Assembly: GCA_034509925.1 (NCBI GenBank) | Contig: CM067526.1 | Coordinates: forward strand, 10,893,629-10,957,628 | Direction: 5' to 3' | Source of the DNA: Hirudinaria manillensis | Taxonomy: Eukaryota > Annelida > Clitellata > Hirudinida > Hirudinidae | Length of the DNA stretch: 64,000 nt | Shown here: one piece after another, positions 22,901 through 34,732 of the stretch | How the letters are laid out: each line of letters starts with the position of its first letter | Position numbering within the stretch: position 1 is the first letter of the stretch | The notes under the pieces: model-generated | The model's database searches: none | What the model was told of the DNA's origin: nothing | Seen by the model: only the letters and a program-made list of their open reading frames with translations | Made by a program: the position numbers and the translations under genes

Positions 22901-24294
22901 AAGAAAGAGCATGGCTCGACAAACAAATGTTCCTCTAGAACCATGAGTGGACCATCACCCCCTCTGAGAAAGCACCGGGTCGAGAACCTGTTAGAAAATG
23001 TGTGAGAGAGATTTAAGGAACTGAATTCATGCTGCAAATATCCAATGCATTGCGTTGCATTCAATTTTGCTGGGCTCTAAAACGTAAATTTAGCAGCCGA
23101 ATAATGACAGAAACGTTTTTTGACAATACGCAAATAACCTCTCCGGTCAAAAGATTCTAAAAATATAGAAGCTGGATTTTCAGGGTTTGAAATCAAACGA
23201 TGTGACAATGATTGATCACAACAAACGTAGTATTCATTTCACAAGGGGTTTTTTCGTCGCGAGACACGAAAAATTACCTTGAAATAAATTATTGAATTAA
23301 GACTAAATAACAGAATTTATGGATTTGTTTGCTTGCAAAGCAATTCGATGAAAACGAATTCACTACCACTACCAGTACTATCATCAGCATTGTCATTATT
23401 ACTTCCTCTTTTTCCTCCTCCTCCTCCTCCTCATCACCATCGTCATCATCTTCGTCGTCGTCATCGCCTTCATCCATAAAGATGGTGCTCACTCAAGGAA
23501 GTTCAATTCAAGAAATTCAAGCCACTTTCGACTAGTAGCAACTTGATATCACGTACATACACTTATACACAGACACATACACATGCGTTTAGACGAACGC
23601 ACACACGAGCTCACACGCGCACAGCAAGCGAGTTTCAGTAAGCAGTTTCTCCGAGATCCAGTGAAAACGGAATAGCTCCCGGTGACAGCTGAAGCAGGCG
23701 ACTCTAGCTTCATTCCTGACGAATTATTTCCAAAATTTCGTTGCATTTCGGGGCCAAGTTGTAGCTACAAGTTGACGGGTCGATTTTGGAAGTACACAAT
23801 GAGTCTTAAAAATAGTTTTGCAACAATAGCGATGACAACAATAACAATAACAGGCAGGTTGTCATCTTATCCCGAACATTCAATTCATTGACGAGTCGTC
23901 TCGCAACAAGACCAACTACGCTCGTCTGACCAGATTCGAAGCTAAGAAAAGATTTCCGAAAATTTCTCTTCATCACCAACTCAGCCAGAAAAAAAAACCA
24001 TTGAAAATTTTTCAAGATGCTTCAGGGACGATTAATATTCATGGAAAAGTTACTGGAGAGATAGACGCACAAAGAGGAGAGGGTCAACCAATGAGACGTG
24101 GAGAGATATTGACGGATCTAAAAGGAGAAGACGGCTGCAGTGGAAACGTTGGAAAATGTCCGATCGTGTTGCAATTTCGACGAGGAAAAACAAAGTTTCA
24201 TTTTGCCAACTGAAGTCGACAAACTGTGCATTTATTTATAAACAGTGCCCGAAAAGAAAGAGAGAGAAATGGACACAGACAAGCAGTGCACGTG
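16988..24294. other. Long non-coding interval
   Basis: No exon series or transposon could be supported. It contains A/T-rich sequence, short GAT/ATC and TCC/TCG repeats (around 18300, 20440-20545, 23390-23470), an AAC/AAT repeat near 21330, and a stem-loop at 17998-18039. Open frames here are short, lack splice context and look like chance. It probably holds regulatory sequence for the zinc-finger gene. Confidence 0.5.
17998..18039. repeat. Perfect 12-bp inverted repeat (stem-loop)
   Basis: ATTATGATCGTT at 17998-18009 and its exact complement at 18028-18039, with an 18-base loop. It has no flanking direct repeat that would mark a transposon. Confidence 0.6.
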
Positions 24295-24417
24295 TGACGT
24301 CTTGAGATCACGCACAGCACACGTTCGTGGCAACCACGAAATGCCGTCCAATAAGAAGAGTCAAAGCGTCTGCCCAACTCCGACCGCCATATAAAAGGCG
24401 GCAACATTGACGAATCA
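24295..24417 (+). promoter_or_regulatory. Core promoter with TATA, CCAAT and CRE-like sites
   Basis: A TGACGTC half-palindrome at 24295-24301 (CRE-like), CCAAT at 24348-24352, TATAAAAGG at 24390-24398 and an initiator-like TCATCC at 24415-24420 (start about 24417) stand in textbook order and spacing on the plus strand. The nearest plus-strand gene is the zinc-finger gene, whose coding exon begins with a splice acceptor at 26947. A non-coding first exon starting here, perhaps ending at the donor-like CTTAG|GTTTGC near 24502, would connect the two. That link is inference. Confidence 0.5.
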
Positions 24418-24502
24418 TCCAGGTTCTCATCTTGAACTTTTTTCGCGGAATTGGAAAAGGGGAAGCTGTTGATGCTTTTTCAAGTCTGCCAGAAGACTTA
24501 GG

Positions 24503-26946
24503 TTTGCTTTCGTGCAGAACGTTATAAATACATTAATTCGTTAATAACGTTAAATTGTTATTAATATTTAATAATTGATAATTAACTCATTCGCTCGTTC
24601 ATTGACCGAAGTCATTAAATTATTCAAGATTCATTGATTTGCCATCTAAAATCGTTTGTTGATAATTGTTTCTATTTGTTGTGTCGAGCGTTATTGGAAT
24701 AGCATCATTCTTATTATAGGATTAAACCGATGCTAAATTTATACAACGTTTGTACGTGTATTTATTTATGACTTAATAATTTCTAGAAATGTTCTATAAA
24801 TTGTAACTAAAATTATTCAACTGAACCTGTGTAGTTTCTGCAACAATGGCTGTGGTCATTTCCATCTCCTGTTCAACGAACTCTATTTGAATCTATTCGG
24901 TCACTCCTTTAATTTATTCAATATATATATATTACTTCTAATTGGTTATAAATACTATATTATCGGTTCATCTACTTAGTTTATTCTTAAATTCAGTCGA
25001 TTTCAATGTTCGTTAAGAATTTTGTTCCACTTTAAGTCACAAAAACATGCACTTATCGGGAGACATTCATCGATTGTTTGCTTGTTGTTTGTTTTAAAAA
25101 ATATCGCATCAACAAACCAAAGATTAAAAATTATGTGCGAGGATTCCTGTACAACAATTATTATGTCTTCAACCTCTACTTCTGTTAATAGCAACAATAA
25201 TAACCACATTAGAAACAGTTACGTAAATAACAATATCAATAATAACAGTAACAATTATAATTATAATAGTAGCAATAATAACGATTTTGTAATTAAAAAA
25301 ATTTCCGAGCATAATTGCCGTCATCAACACGTGATCCGTGATTTCTTGAGGACTTTTGTATCTCAATCATGTGATGCTCACCGCTTTGATTAATTTCTCG
25401 CTTTGTCTCCTCAACACGAAAAAAAAAGGTCTCCCCTCACTCTCCGGCCTCACTCTCTCGCGTCTCTATTTTCGTCCTTATTTCTGTTTCTATTGAGTGG
25501 TTGTTGTGACAACTCGCAAGCAGAGTAAAGTCGATAATTACCTCGACGACTAGGTTCGGTCCCGAATGATTAAGGCTTGTCGTTTTTCTAGAAATACCGA
25601 ATTGCCCCAGCTGTCTAGAGAGGCCTTTGCCGCTCGGTTTCATCTCTGGGATACATCATCGTTTTTGTCTCGATTCTCGCTCGAAGCCGAGATGATGATG
25701 GTGCGTCATCGGTTGCCTTGCAAGTATAGTTTCAGGGATGCACGGCTATCAATGCTTTGGAGCTTAAAAATATAAATAAATAGATAAAAGCAGCACTTAA
25801 TGTCAGGAATTTCGCTGACAATGGTTTCGAATGCGGTAGCTGTTCTTTCACGCTATTCATATTCCCTAAAGAAACAAGCGATTCTTTAGTTTTTAAACGC
25901 CGTTACTAGGCCCACCTGAGCCAATCCTTACATTCACCTGTGTTCGGTGCTCGGCGAAGCGTGAAATGTTCCTTTCATAGAAGCTTTGGCGGTTGCTTTT
26001 TTGGACGACGATGGATTTTTGTGAGGTTTAACCGTTTAACTGCTCCACGATGATGTTCTTGAAAGATCGTTCCCTTCTCATGCAATCTTACAATTTCAGA
26101 GCATGCCACCATCCATGCCTGTCTTTTACGGAGCATGATTCCATCTTTTTAAAACTCGTTGAGTTTCATTTTCGTTTTGAACGAGCAGGTTGATAAATTC
26201 CATCACATGACTCATGCCATGCCGATTACATAGACCTATAGTTGTTGTCATAAATACTTACAGTTTCTGAGAATCGCCTTTTCTAAGAAATGTCCCTGTT
26301 TTGAGCTGGGGGCTGGTCTATTGAGAGCGATTGCTGCCCCGAAATTCTACAGGCACGTGAGAGAAAAAAAAAATTACTGAACATTATTACAGACGACGAC
26401 GACAACAACAACAACATTCGCAACAACAATAGCAAGCATGCAGGCAGAAAATCCTGGTAGAATCAGTCGTGTGATGACAGTAATTGCCTGCCAATTACAT
26501 GGAGAGGAGCGGAGGCAATTTCTGAGAGGATGAGTCTCTCTTCGTCTCTCGGAGCGGAGAATTGGGGTCGCGTCGCCTGAAATTGTACCAATTTCGATCT
26601 GAATGAAGAGGTCATTTTGCCATTAGACTGCTATCAATTATCCGGCCTTCCTCACAGGATTCTCTGATGTCGGGGAGTGGAGCCAGTAATGTCGAAATTA
26701 GACTTTTCGAGTGCTTTATTGGATATCGGTCGCTTCAAAATGACCCATTTGGTGAATAGGGGGTGGTGGATCTGCTTCAAATTCGAGTAAAAAAATTTAG
26801 AAACACCTACTATTGACTTGAATGTTGCATTCGTTCATCGGGAGATGATATTGATTCGGAGATGTTTGAATAATAATCCTTTAATATTTATCGAATCATT
26901 AGATTTTGTTTGCACTTCACTGATATTGTGCTACTTTCGTGATTTC
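24503..26946 (+). other. Probable 5' leader intron of the zinc-finger gene
   Basis: No coding segment seen. It includes AAT/AAC-rich repeats (25185-25290) and short CGA and CAA repeats around 26395-26425. It is bounded by the promoter above and by an acceptor (GATTTCAG) at 26947-26948. Confidence 0.4.
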
Positions 26947-26967
26947 AGAAAGATTTGAGAAACCGTA

Positions 26968-28446
26968 ATGTCTGAAGTGCAGAAAGAAAGACTCCAGCAT
27001 CTGCTGGCAAACTCCATTCTCGAGATGTGGAAGAAGGAAACCGGAAGCAGTCTTTCCGTGCTGATAGAGGGCACCATATGCATCACGTCGTGCCACGGTA
27101 AAGTCACGGTCATCCAGATTTCAAACCAGTTCCCAGGTTTCGTTGATCAGGACCTCATGAGTCCGAGTGAAGCGAATCTTTCCTCGAAGCTCTTCGATCA
27201 AATTCGATTCTCGAGGCGTTCGACTTCACACGACGACGAAGGCTTATTGATAAACGCCGAGAACAAACAACTGAAGAGAATCGTCAAGAAGGACGACAAC
27301 AACAACGACACGAGCGACTTCATGGAAGAGGAGGAAATGCTGGACGTGGTCGACGAACCGTGCAACACTCCGGTCAAGCGTGGAAGCGAGTCCGGCGAAG
27401 AGGAACGAGAAGAAAGCGAGGACGAAAAGATGAACGAGGAGAAGGCTGACAGTTGCGAGCACTCTGGCAGCGACAGCGCCATCCACGACCTCTCCGACGA
27501 CAGAGCCGAATCCGTAGAAGACAAGAAGCCACTGTCAGGTCACAATTCCGACCTACTCATATCGTCGCCTCTCATGTACACTGCCCAGATTCACAACGCC
27601 ATCGGAGCAGAGAGTGTTCTGAAGAATCATCTCCTGGGGAAGAAGGCCAATCACCAACATCAACTCACTGACTCGAATCCGTTGTCACCCGAGAGCGAAC
27701 CATCCAACTCTCCTACTCATCCCCACGACCTGAGCCACATGGAACAACACTTCAACAACAACAGGGTAAAATTCCCAATCTCCCCTATGTGGCCGATTAA
27801 AAAAGAGTTTCACGACAAGATTTTCGAGTCTTCACTCAAGCACGTCTCGCCAATGGGCGACATGCACCTAATGGCCAACTCCCTCTTAACGGGTTACATA
27901 CCGGCCGCCCATACGTCCAACCTCAACAGCTACTTGAGGCTGCACAGCCACCCGATGATGCCGTCCACAGTCAAAGAGCTCACAAATCGCAGCTTCTCAG
28001 TGCCCGTATTTCCGCCCACGGACGAGAAACCTTTTGACCTGGTCGGTCGCAACCTGCCGACCACGGCCGCTCAAAATCGCGGGGACTCGTCGAGCGCTCC
28101 GGTGGGAGCCTCGAATAACGAGCAGAAGATCTACAAGTGCCTTTTCTGCCATAAGACCTTCCTCTTCAAGTCAAAATACCACGAGCATCTGCCGGTCCAC
28201 ACCAGTGCCAGGCCTTTCCAGTGCCACCTCTGTTCGAGGACGTACAAGTACAAGTACGACCTGAGGGTACACCTAAGGACCCACCTGGGAATACCGACCA
28301 AGTCGACTATCTGTCCGTTCTGCTCGAACAAGTTCAGCACTAACAAGCAACTGAGGCAGCACATCAGAGACGAGCACAACGAACAGCAAAGAATCAGCGA
28401 CGAACAGTGCGCCCAATCCTTACTCATGGCTTTGCCCAGCGCATAA
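26968..28446 (+). CDS. C2H2 zinc-finger transcription factor (492 aa), unassigned
   Basis: Single coding exon, entered through the acceptor at 26947-26948, with ATG 20 bases later and a TAA stop. Three classical fingers stand at the C-terminus: about residues 389-411 (C-X2-C-X12-H-X3-H), 417-439 (same spacing) and 446-469 (last spacing H-X4-H). The linkers differ from the canonical TGEKP. Residues 1-60 form a non-zinc-finger domain (LLANSILEMWKKETG ... HGKVTVIQI). Residues about 105-190 are strongly acidic and Ser-rich, as in activation or repression regions. The first acidic codons carry homopolymer and GAA/GAC runs but no frame break. It should be a nuclear DNA-binding regulator. I cannot match it to a named fly gene. 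Confidence 0.88.
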   Translation: MSEVQKERLQHLLANSILEMWKKETGSSLSVLIEGTICITSCHGKVTVIQISNQFPGFVDQDLMSPSEANLSSKLFDQIRFSRRSTSHDDEGLLINAENKQLKRIVKKDDNNNDTSDFMEEEEMLDVVDEPCNTPVKRGSESGEEEREESEDEKMNEEKADSCEHSGSDSAIHDLSDDRAESVEDKKPLSGHNSDLLISSPLMYTAQIHNAIGAESVLKNHLLGKKANHQHQLTDSNPLSPESEPSNSPTHPHDLSHMEQHFNNNRVKFPISPMWPIKKEFHDKIFESSLKHVSPMGDMHLMANSLLTGYIPAAHTSNLNSYLRLHSHPMMPSTVKELTNRSFSVPVFPPTDEKPFDLVGRNLPTTAAQNRGDSSSAPVGASNNEQKIYKCLFCHKTFLFKSKYHEHLPVHTSARPFQCHLCSRTYKYKYDLRVHLRTHLGIPTKSTICPFCSNKFSTNKQLRQHIRDEHNEQQRISDEQCAQSLLMALPSA

Positions 28447-28546
28447 TAGTTTCACTGGCACATCTTCCGTCTTTTAGAATAACGTTACAATAATAATAAT
28501 ATACTATTAACGTCTCGTTTGCTAGCGAAATGATTTGCCAGAATTT

Positions 28547-28547
<1 letters not shown>

Positions 28548-28587
<40 letters not shown>

Positions 28588-28650
28588 CATAATAATAATA
28601 ATAATCACAATAATAATGATGATGATGATGATGATAATAATAATAATATT
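28548..28650 (+). repeat. AAT/GAT microsatellite
   Basis: About 100 bases of AAT units passing into GAT units, in the 3' flank or 3' UTR of the zinc-finger gene. Confidence 0.9.
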
Positions 28651-29116
28651 AATTCAGAATAGATTTGGACATAATTTCCTTGGACTGAAGTCGTTCAATG
28701 TTCTGACGTGCCTTTATTTCAGCAGTACCTCTTTGTATTTGTTTCTGATTTCTATACAAAACTGTTCTTGTTGTTGATGTTGTTGTTTGGAAATTATTAC
28801 TCAGGCCTTATGCAAAGCCTTCAATTGTTGATGCAAACAGCTGGCTTTACCCCTCGTTTTCTCTAGAAAATTTCTCTAACTTGCAGTGTATTGTGTGTAT
28901 GTGTTTTTTTTTTTATTTGTACAGACAGTTACAGTGTATGTTCAACGTTTCGCTCTGTTTGTTTGCTTGACATTGCGCGTGTGTTAGAAGTGTCGCCTCA
29001 AACTTTGCCCGCATCTTATCCGAGCGATCCATTTTTTGTTGTTGTTGTTGTTGTTCTATTTTGCCAGGAAGTGCGAGATTATCGCGAGTTTTTCGTAATC
29101 GTCTGCTTTATAATGA

Positions 29117-29118
29117 TA

Positions 29119-29156
<38 letters not shown>

Positions 29157-29157
29157 T
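29117..29157 (+). repeat. AAT microsatellite
   Basis: About 13 near-perfect AAT units. Confidence 0.9.
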
Positions 29158-29731
29158 TCATTTCCAATTTGTAAACTATTGTTTGCATGTTCAGTCGAAA
29201 AAACGACTTTCTGTATCTTGAAAAAGAAAAATGTTTTCACAGAGACGTTCCTCTAAATTCACTTTCTCTGAGCGACGGATGGAAATATGGGAGATGAAGG
29301 AAATATAATTTATGAAATCGTTCAAAGTAAGGAATTTCAAAGCGGCTCTCAGGCCGCAGCTCTCTAAAATGTCTCCTAGAGAAGCAGCAGCAGAAGAAGA
29401 AGAGGAGTTCGTCAGATAATGGTGAGACAGTCCTCCTTAATTAAACGCAGACCCAGAAAAGATGTGAGAATCCATTTCAAGTGTGGAGTCTTCGTTCGTT
29501 CATTCATTCATTCCTTTTTGCAGAGTTCGGAGAGGTGAAACGAAAGTCAATTCACGTGTTTTTTGTCTCTCAACTGCGACGAAGTGCGAGCGAAAGTTAT
29601 GGACATTTCAGGGAATTTCTCGAGGGCCATCGAACTGAAAACGTACGAGAGATGTGCAAACACGGTCGAGAAATATCGAATTCTTACAAGTAACTTATCA
29701 CAAATTAAATAAACATGAAAAGGGTTTGTTA

Positions 29732-29732
<1 letters not shown>

Positions 29733-29769
<37 letters not shown>

Positions 29770-29779
29770 TATTATTATT
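29733..29779 (+). repeat. ATT microsatellite
   Basis: About 15 ATT units with one ACT interruption. Confidence 0.9.
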
Positions 29780-30546
29780 GCTCTGTCTTCTGGTGACATC
29801 TCCAGCATAATTTCCCAACATTCAAACGATTAAAGACGAAGCGAGTCCTAGATATGAAAACCAGATGATGACAGACGCTTAGTTCCTCAACGTTTTCAGT
29901 CGTCATTCCCGTGTTGACGGCTGCTTTGAAACTCGGATTGCAAAGTCCAAGCAAGGAGAAGTTGCCTCTAGGCCGTCAGGCATCTTCAAAGAAGAATGTT
30001 TTAAAGAAAAATTTCTAAAAAGTCGCATTAAAATAATAAAAAATGGCTTAAAGAAAAAAAGTCTTGCAGCTCTCAATGATTTCTTCGTTTGAACAAAGTT
30101 TAATGTACACCGTTACTTCAAAACAACAATGAACGACTTGCATCTTCTCTACAAATTGATATGTTGGTTTTTTTTTTAGCTCTTTTTTAGCGTACGATGC
30201 AATTATGTAGCGCAATGATTTCCACTTTTATTCAGACGCGGTGCAATTAAATCTCTGAATTAATTTTTTATATTAAATGCTTTTTTTGTAATTAATTTAC
30301 AATAATGAACTAATTGCATTAATCGAAATATTTTTCTCCAAAAGTCAACGTGGTTGTCTGTCAGAAAATAGTTTCCATAAATGACCTTTTCTTGTAATTT
30401 GACAGTAATTAACCGAAACCAATTAAGACAATCAGGCGCTTAAACCGTCTGACATTATCGCGCCAGCGCTCGCTGCGATATTATTACATTTAATTAAGTT
30501 ACGCAACGCCGTGTCGTCATGGTAACCAATTACGAGCTTCGACTAC

Positions 30547-30610
30547 GATGATGATGATGGAGACGACGACGACGATGATAATGACGATGATGATGACGAT
30601 TATGATGAGG
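30547..30610 (+). repeat. GAT/GAC compound microsatellite
   Basis: Interleaved GAT and GAC triplets with some degeneration. Confidence 0.8.
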
Positions 30611-32699
30611 AGGAGAATTACAAATTAGCGGCCCGACTGAAAGGTGTTGCTGGAGCAATCAGGTACAGGTTTCCACAAAGGTTGAAGATGAAAGGACGGG
30701 AGATTGAATGATTAACGAATCAGTGGGCGTGGCGTGGAAGAGATTGGAAAAGGGCGTGGCAATGGACTCGTGCCTAATCTTCGGTATTGCCAACCGGAAC
30801 CGGACTGTTGTTACTTTGCGCATGATCGGTTTAAGGCATATTATTCGTCGTTCTCGTTGCAAGGGGTTTTTAAATACGAAAGTTCGAACAGCTCAATTCA
30901 GTTTATAAAAAATTTCGAAAAGAAAAAATTTATTCAAGTTGTTGCAAAAATAATTGTTTCTCACACGAGCGATCACTCGACCAAGCAAAGTGACGAATCT
31001 AGAATACACTTTGACTTTGGAATGGAGGGAAAATGATTTGAAGATGATGAAAAATTAAACAAAAATTTTAAAAATCCAAACAATTTAGCAAAAATACAAA
31101 TTAACCGGATGGGCCAAGACCGAGCAAAATGTATGAAAAATATTCATTTTGAACGATGAATCTCGCCAGGTTTAAAACAAAATTTAATTATTTTGAATCA
31201 AAAAATAAAAGACCCCTCCCAGATCCACTGCTGTGACCAGGTAAGGTCCACCACTTCGCTTCGACAATCAATCTCGATCAATCGAGACTCGGGGTGTGAG
31301 AGAATCAAAGTTTCTAAAAGTTTGCGAGTGGAAAGATCGACTGACCGCGGAGATTAAATCGGACGCTTTGAAGTCCTCAACGAGAGAGATAAGACACGAC
31401 ACCTTTGTTTCATTTCTATGTTGTTGCTAATGGTACTGGTGTTGTTGTTGTTGTTGTTAGGGCTGCAATTAATATGGCAATTACTTTAGGAAAAGATTTG
31501 TCATCGTTCGATCATCGGTCGGATGAAGTTTTGGATGATTGAACTTTTCAGGAGGTCGTGGTTGAAATCAATCAGCAGAGGATTCATTTCCGTCGAAGTT
31601 TAATGCGTTTGAGTGAAGCCACATTCACGAGATGTTTTGCACTGAACTTGAGGAAGCGATGATTTCAAGTCACTCTTCGATTCGAAAGTTTCACGTCATG
31701 GAATGAAACTCAACGATTGGAATGCCTCGGCTTCTCATCCGCTCATGCCTTCGCTCATTCGTTCATCAATCCACTAACTTCTTAATTAATTCATTAACTC
31801 AATCACTTCTTAATTAATTACTTTATTTATTTATTCATTTTCTTAGCCGCCCTTAACCTAAATTCTCTTCAAGCATTCCTCTAGAACTGCCCTCGATGCG
31901 GGGTCATCCAGATTTATCATTATCAAAATGGGGAGTCTTTATTTTGCCCCAACTCGTGAGTTCACGCCCTCTTCCATCACGTGGCACGAACGGGGCGTTG
32001 TCAAGCAAGTTTGTATCCTTAACGACATCCTAGTTCAATCACACGGGGAAGTTCAATCAAACGATTAATCAACCAGTCAACCATCGCCCTATGGAATCGA
32101 TCAACACACCTGAACACTGAAGCAATTAGTTTTGAATTGTCTTCGACAACAGGTGAATGGAACCTGTCAAATGCGGGAATGATCTACCGACTGAGGAATG
32201 AAAGAATGAAAGAGCGAATGAATGAACAAAATAAACAAATAAAAGGATGGACGAATGAATGAATGAATGAATGAAGAAAAAAAATCTTTAATCGTCTACG
32301 GACTACTCGATGATGGCTTCTCCCTTCGTCAAAGAGCAGGGTATTGTTACAGAGGTCAGTGACCTCACGTGATGTGTGACATGTTTGGGTCTCAGCGCCT
32401 TTCAATCGAGAAGCAGACCTTAAAAGATACAATGGGAAACATTCCGCTGGTCCTCTGAAGAATGTCGAGACCATTAAACGCTTACGAGAATCCGCTTTAA
32501 AGCTCCAGTCAACATGTGATGCTCTCCGTGGAGACTGACGACCTTTGACCCGACCCGGATAGAAACCGCCGGTTAGGTTTTCGCATCTGCAAATTGTTAA
32601 GATGAGCGTTAATTAAAAGTTTCGATAAAATTTGTTTCATTCCAGACGTGGAAGTGAGCTTGAAAGGCATCAATTGTCGCTCTGAACTCTCAAAAGCGA

Positions 32700-32830
32700 G
32701 ACCCTCCCGCAGCTAATTCAAGCTGACCCTGCAGGACCAAGCCAGGTCTTGAACTCTAGACCTTCGGATCGGCACGTTCCGATACTTGCCACGATTTCAA
32801 TGGCTCCAGGCCACCAGATGAACTATGATG
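32700..32830 (-). repeat. tRNA-like repeat, possible SINE head
   Basis: Read on the minus strand, TGGCAAGTATCGG resembles a Pol III A box and GAGTTCAAGACC, about 25 bases later, resembles a B box. The sequence between can form a tRNA-like anticodon arm (CGATCCGAAGG). No poly(A) or simple tail and no target duplication were found, so it is either an old SINE or a tRNA pseudogene. Confidence 0.35.
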
Positions 32831-33521
32831 GCCGCTTACGGATCGGTTATCAAATTCCAGTTAATTCTTTCCACATTTTCCATCCATCGCAATGTAATTG
32901 CTTTCAATCAAAGTTTCTTCTTTACTCTGGTAAAAAAAGGTATAAACTGTGAAATAATTTAATTTTATTTTATTTAATAAAAAATATTTAAAATTCTGCG
33001 ACTTTAAAAACGTTTCCTTTATTTTTCAATCTGTTATCGAATGAAACAATTATAGATCTTTTATCAATGTCTTCTTCGGTTCAGTTTACTGAGGAATTAT
33101 TTGAAAATAAAAAGAGTTTAAATAGGAATTTAATTTTAAATTCGTAATTTCTGTAACAAAACTTGTATTAATTCTATTAAAGAAATAATTCACAGAAATC
33201 AAATTCACCGAATCAGCGTGGAACTAGTGTCAAATTCAGGCCGACTTTATGACTAATAACTTTCCACATAAGTTGTTTAATAATCTTTAAATCGTTATTC
33301 CAGATATTTTCTTTGATGGATCCAATGACCACCAATTCATAAGTCATAAATGAAATAACACATTCCTATTTCTTCTCTCTATCCTTATGATTCATCCATC
33401 CACCCATCCATCCATCCATCATGCATTCCGTGGCTCCAACTTCCATTACGGGTTTGGACCCGGATCTTGGATGTTTCTGGAGGCAACGTTTGTGAGTCAC
33501 GGTGTCAAAGCGCGAGTTCAT

Positions 33522-33615
33522 GGCAGATGATGATGATGATGATGGTGGTAGTTGATGGTGATGATGATGATGGTGATGATGGCGGTGATGACGGACAATG
33601 ATGATAAATTGATAA
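33522..33615 (+). repeat. GAT/GGT microsatellite
   Basis: Imperfect GAT and GGT triplets over about 90 bases. Confidence 0.8.
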
Positions 33616-34732
33616 CGAAGGTCCAGAGTTTATGGGATATTGCTTAAGCAAGGTGTTGACGTATTGTATGAAAGATTAATGACAGCAGTGACGATGATGA
33701 TGATGACAACGACGAAATATTTTTCTAAATCTGACATAGCAGAACTTTAGCGACACCAGTCGTCAGAAGATGATGAAACACAAACAAACAAAAACATCGG
33801 AAGACGACCTTTAAAAAGAGAAATTTGTTTACAACTTAACAACTTCTCGCATTTCTGAGGAGCACAAAAGGAGATCACGGAACAGGGGGCACGGAACTTC
33901 AAAAGCCGTGGATCGAAGTGGCATCGAAGCATCTATTCTCGTGTTTCAAGTCATTTCAATGTCGTACACCAACCCGAGTCAAAGGTTCCCGTTAGAAGTT
34001 GGTCGACTGTAAAATTTCAGCGGCAGACGGCGAATGCAACAGCCTCCAGTTGATGAGAGAAAAGGGATGAAAGATTGGAAGAATGGAACTGTCACATTTG
34101 CCTCGGATGTGTTTGCAGACTCGAGCGTAAATAGCCCAAGGCGCTGGAGCTGTAACTGACGAGGAAATGGATGGCTGAGTTACGACCGTTCTCCATTACT
34201 CCAGTTATAAATTCTACACTTGTCACAACTCGAGCAAAACAAAACAAAAACATAACGAACTGCAATTCTATACCTATGCTAACAACAAGAACCCAATCTT
34301 TGTTTGACGCTAAATGTATTGTTTTCTCTTCATTCACACAATTGAAATTCAATGAGCGATAAACGGTAAATTATTTATTTATTTATAGAAAAGAAATTAG
34401 TAAAAAAAAATATATTTCTAGTCATTTTAGATACACCTGTACCACAGGTGGTCCTTGTTTATATTCTATTGTTGTTCTCGTGTTTACATTAAGTGCGAAG
34501 ACCGGTTTTGAATTTTACGTAAAAAGCGTTAAAAACTTTCTTAAATGCAGAAAGTTTCTAGAAACTTTATATATTGTGTTGCATTCGTTCTAACCTCGTG
34601 AGCAAAGTTCAATGAGTTCAAAGTCAAGGCCGTTTTCAATAGTTTCTTTAATTTTAAATTAATTTAGAAATAGCCATTGTTTGGTTGTAAACATCGGAAA
34701 CTAGTCCGAGGTGATAACTTATCTGGTCACAG

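Larger units (their letters stand above)
28660..34732. other. Non-coding interval between the zinc-finger and bark genes
   Basis: I find no exon series. It is sprinkled with AAT, ATT, GAT and GTT microsatellites and AT-rich sequence. A tRNA-like repeat is listed separately. The distal part should contain the bark promoter and 5' UTR, which I could not pinpoint. Confidence 0.45.

Noticed and set aside
23289-23535. Asp/Glu-rich and Ser-rich frames
   Set aside because: Translations of a TCC/TCG/ATC microsatellite.
28548-30610. Trinucleotide arrays considered as a CRISPR or coding repeat
   Set aside because: Plain microsatellites in an animal genome, with no spacers or frame constraint.
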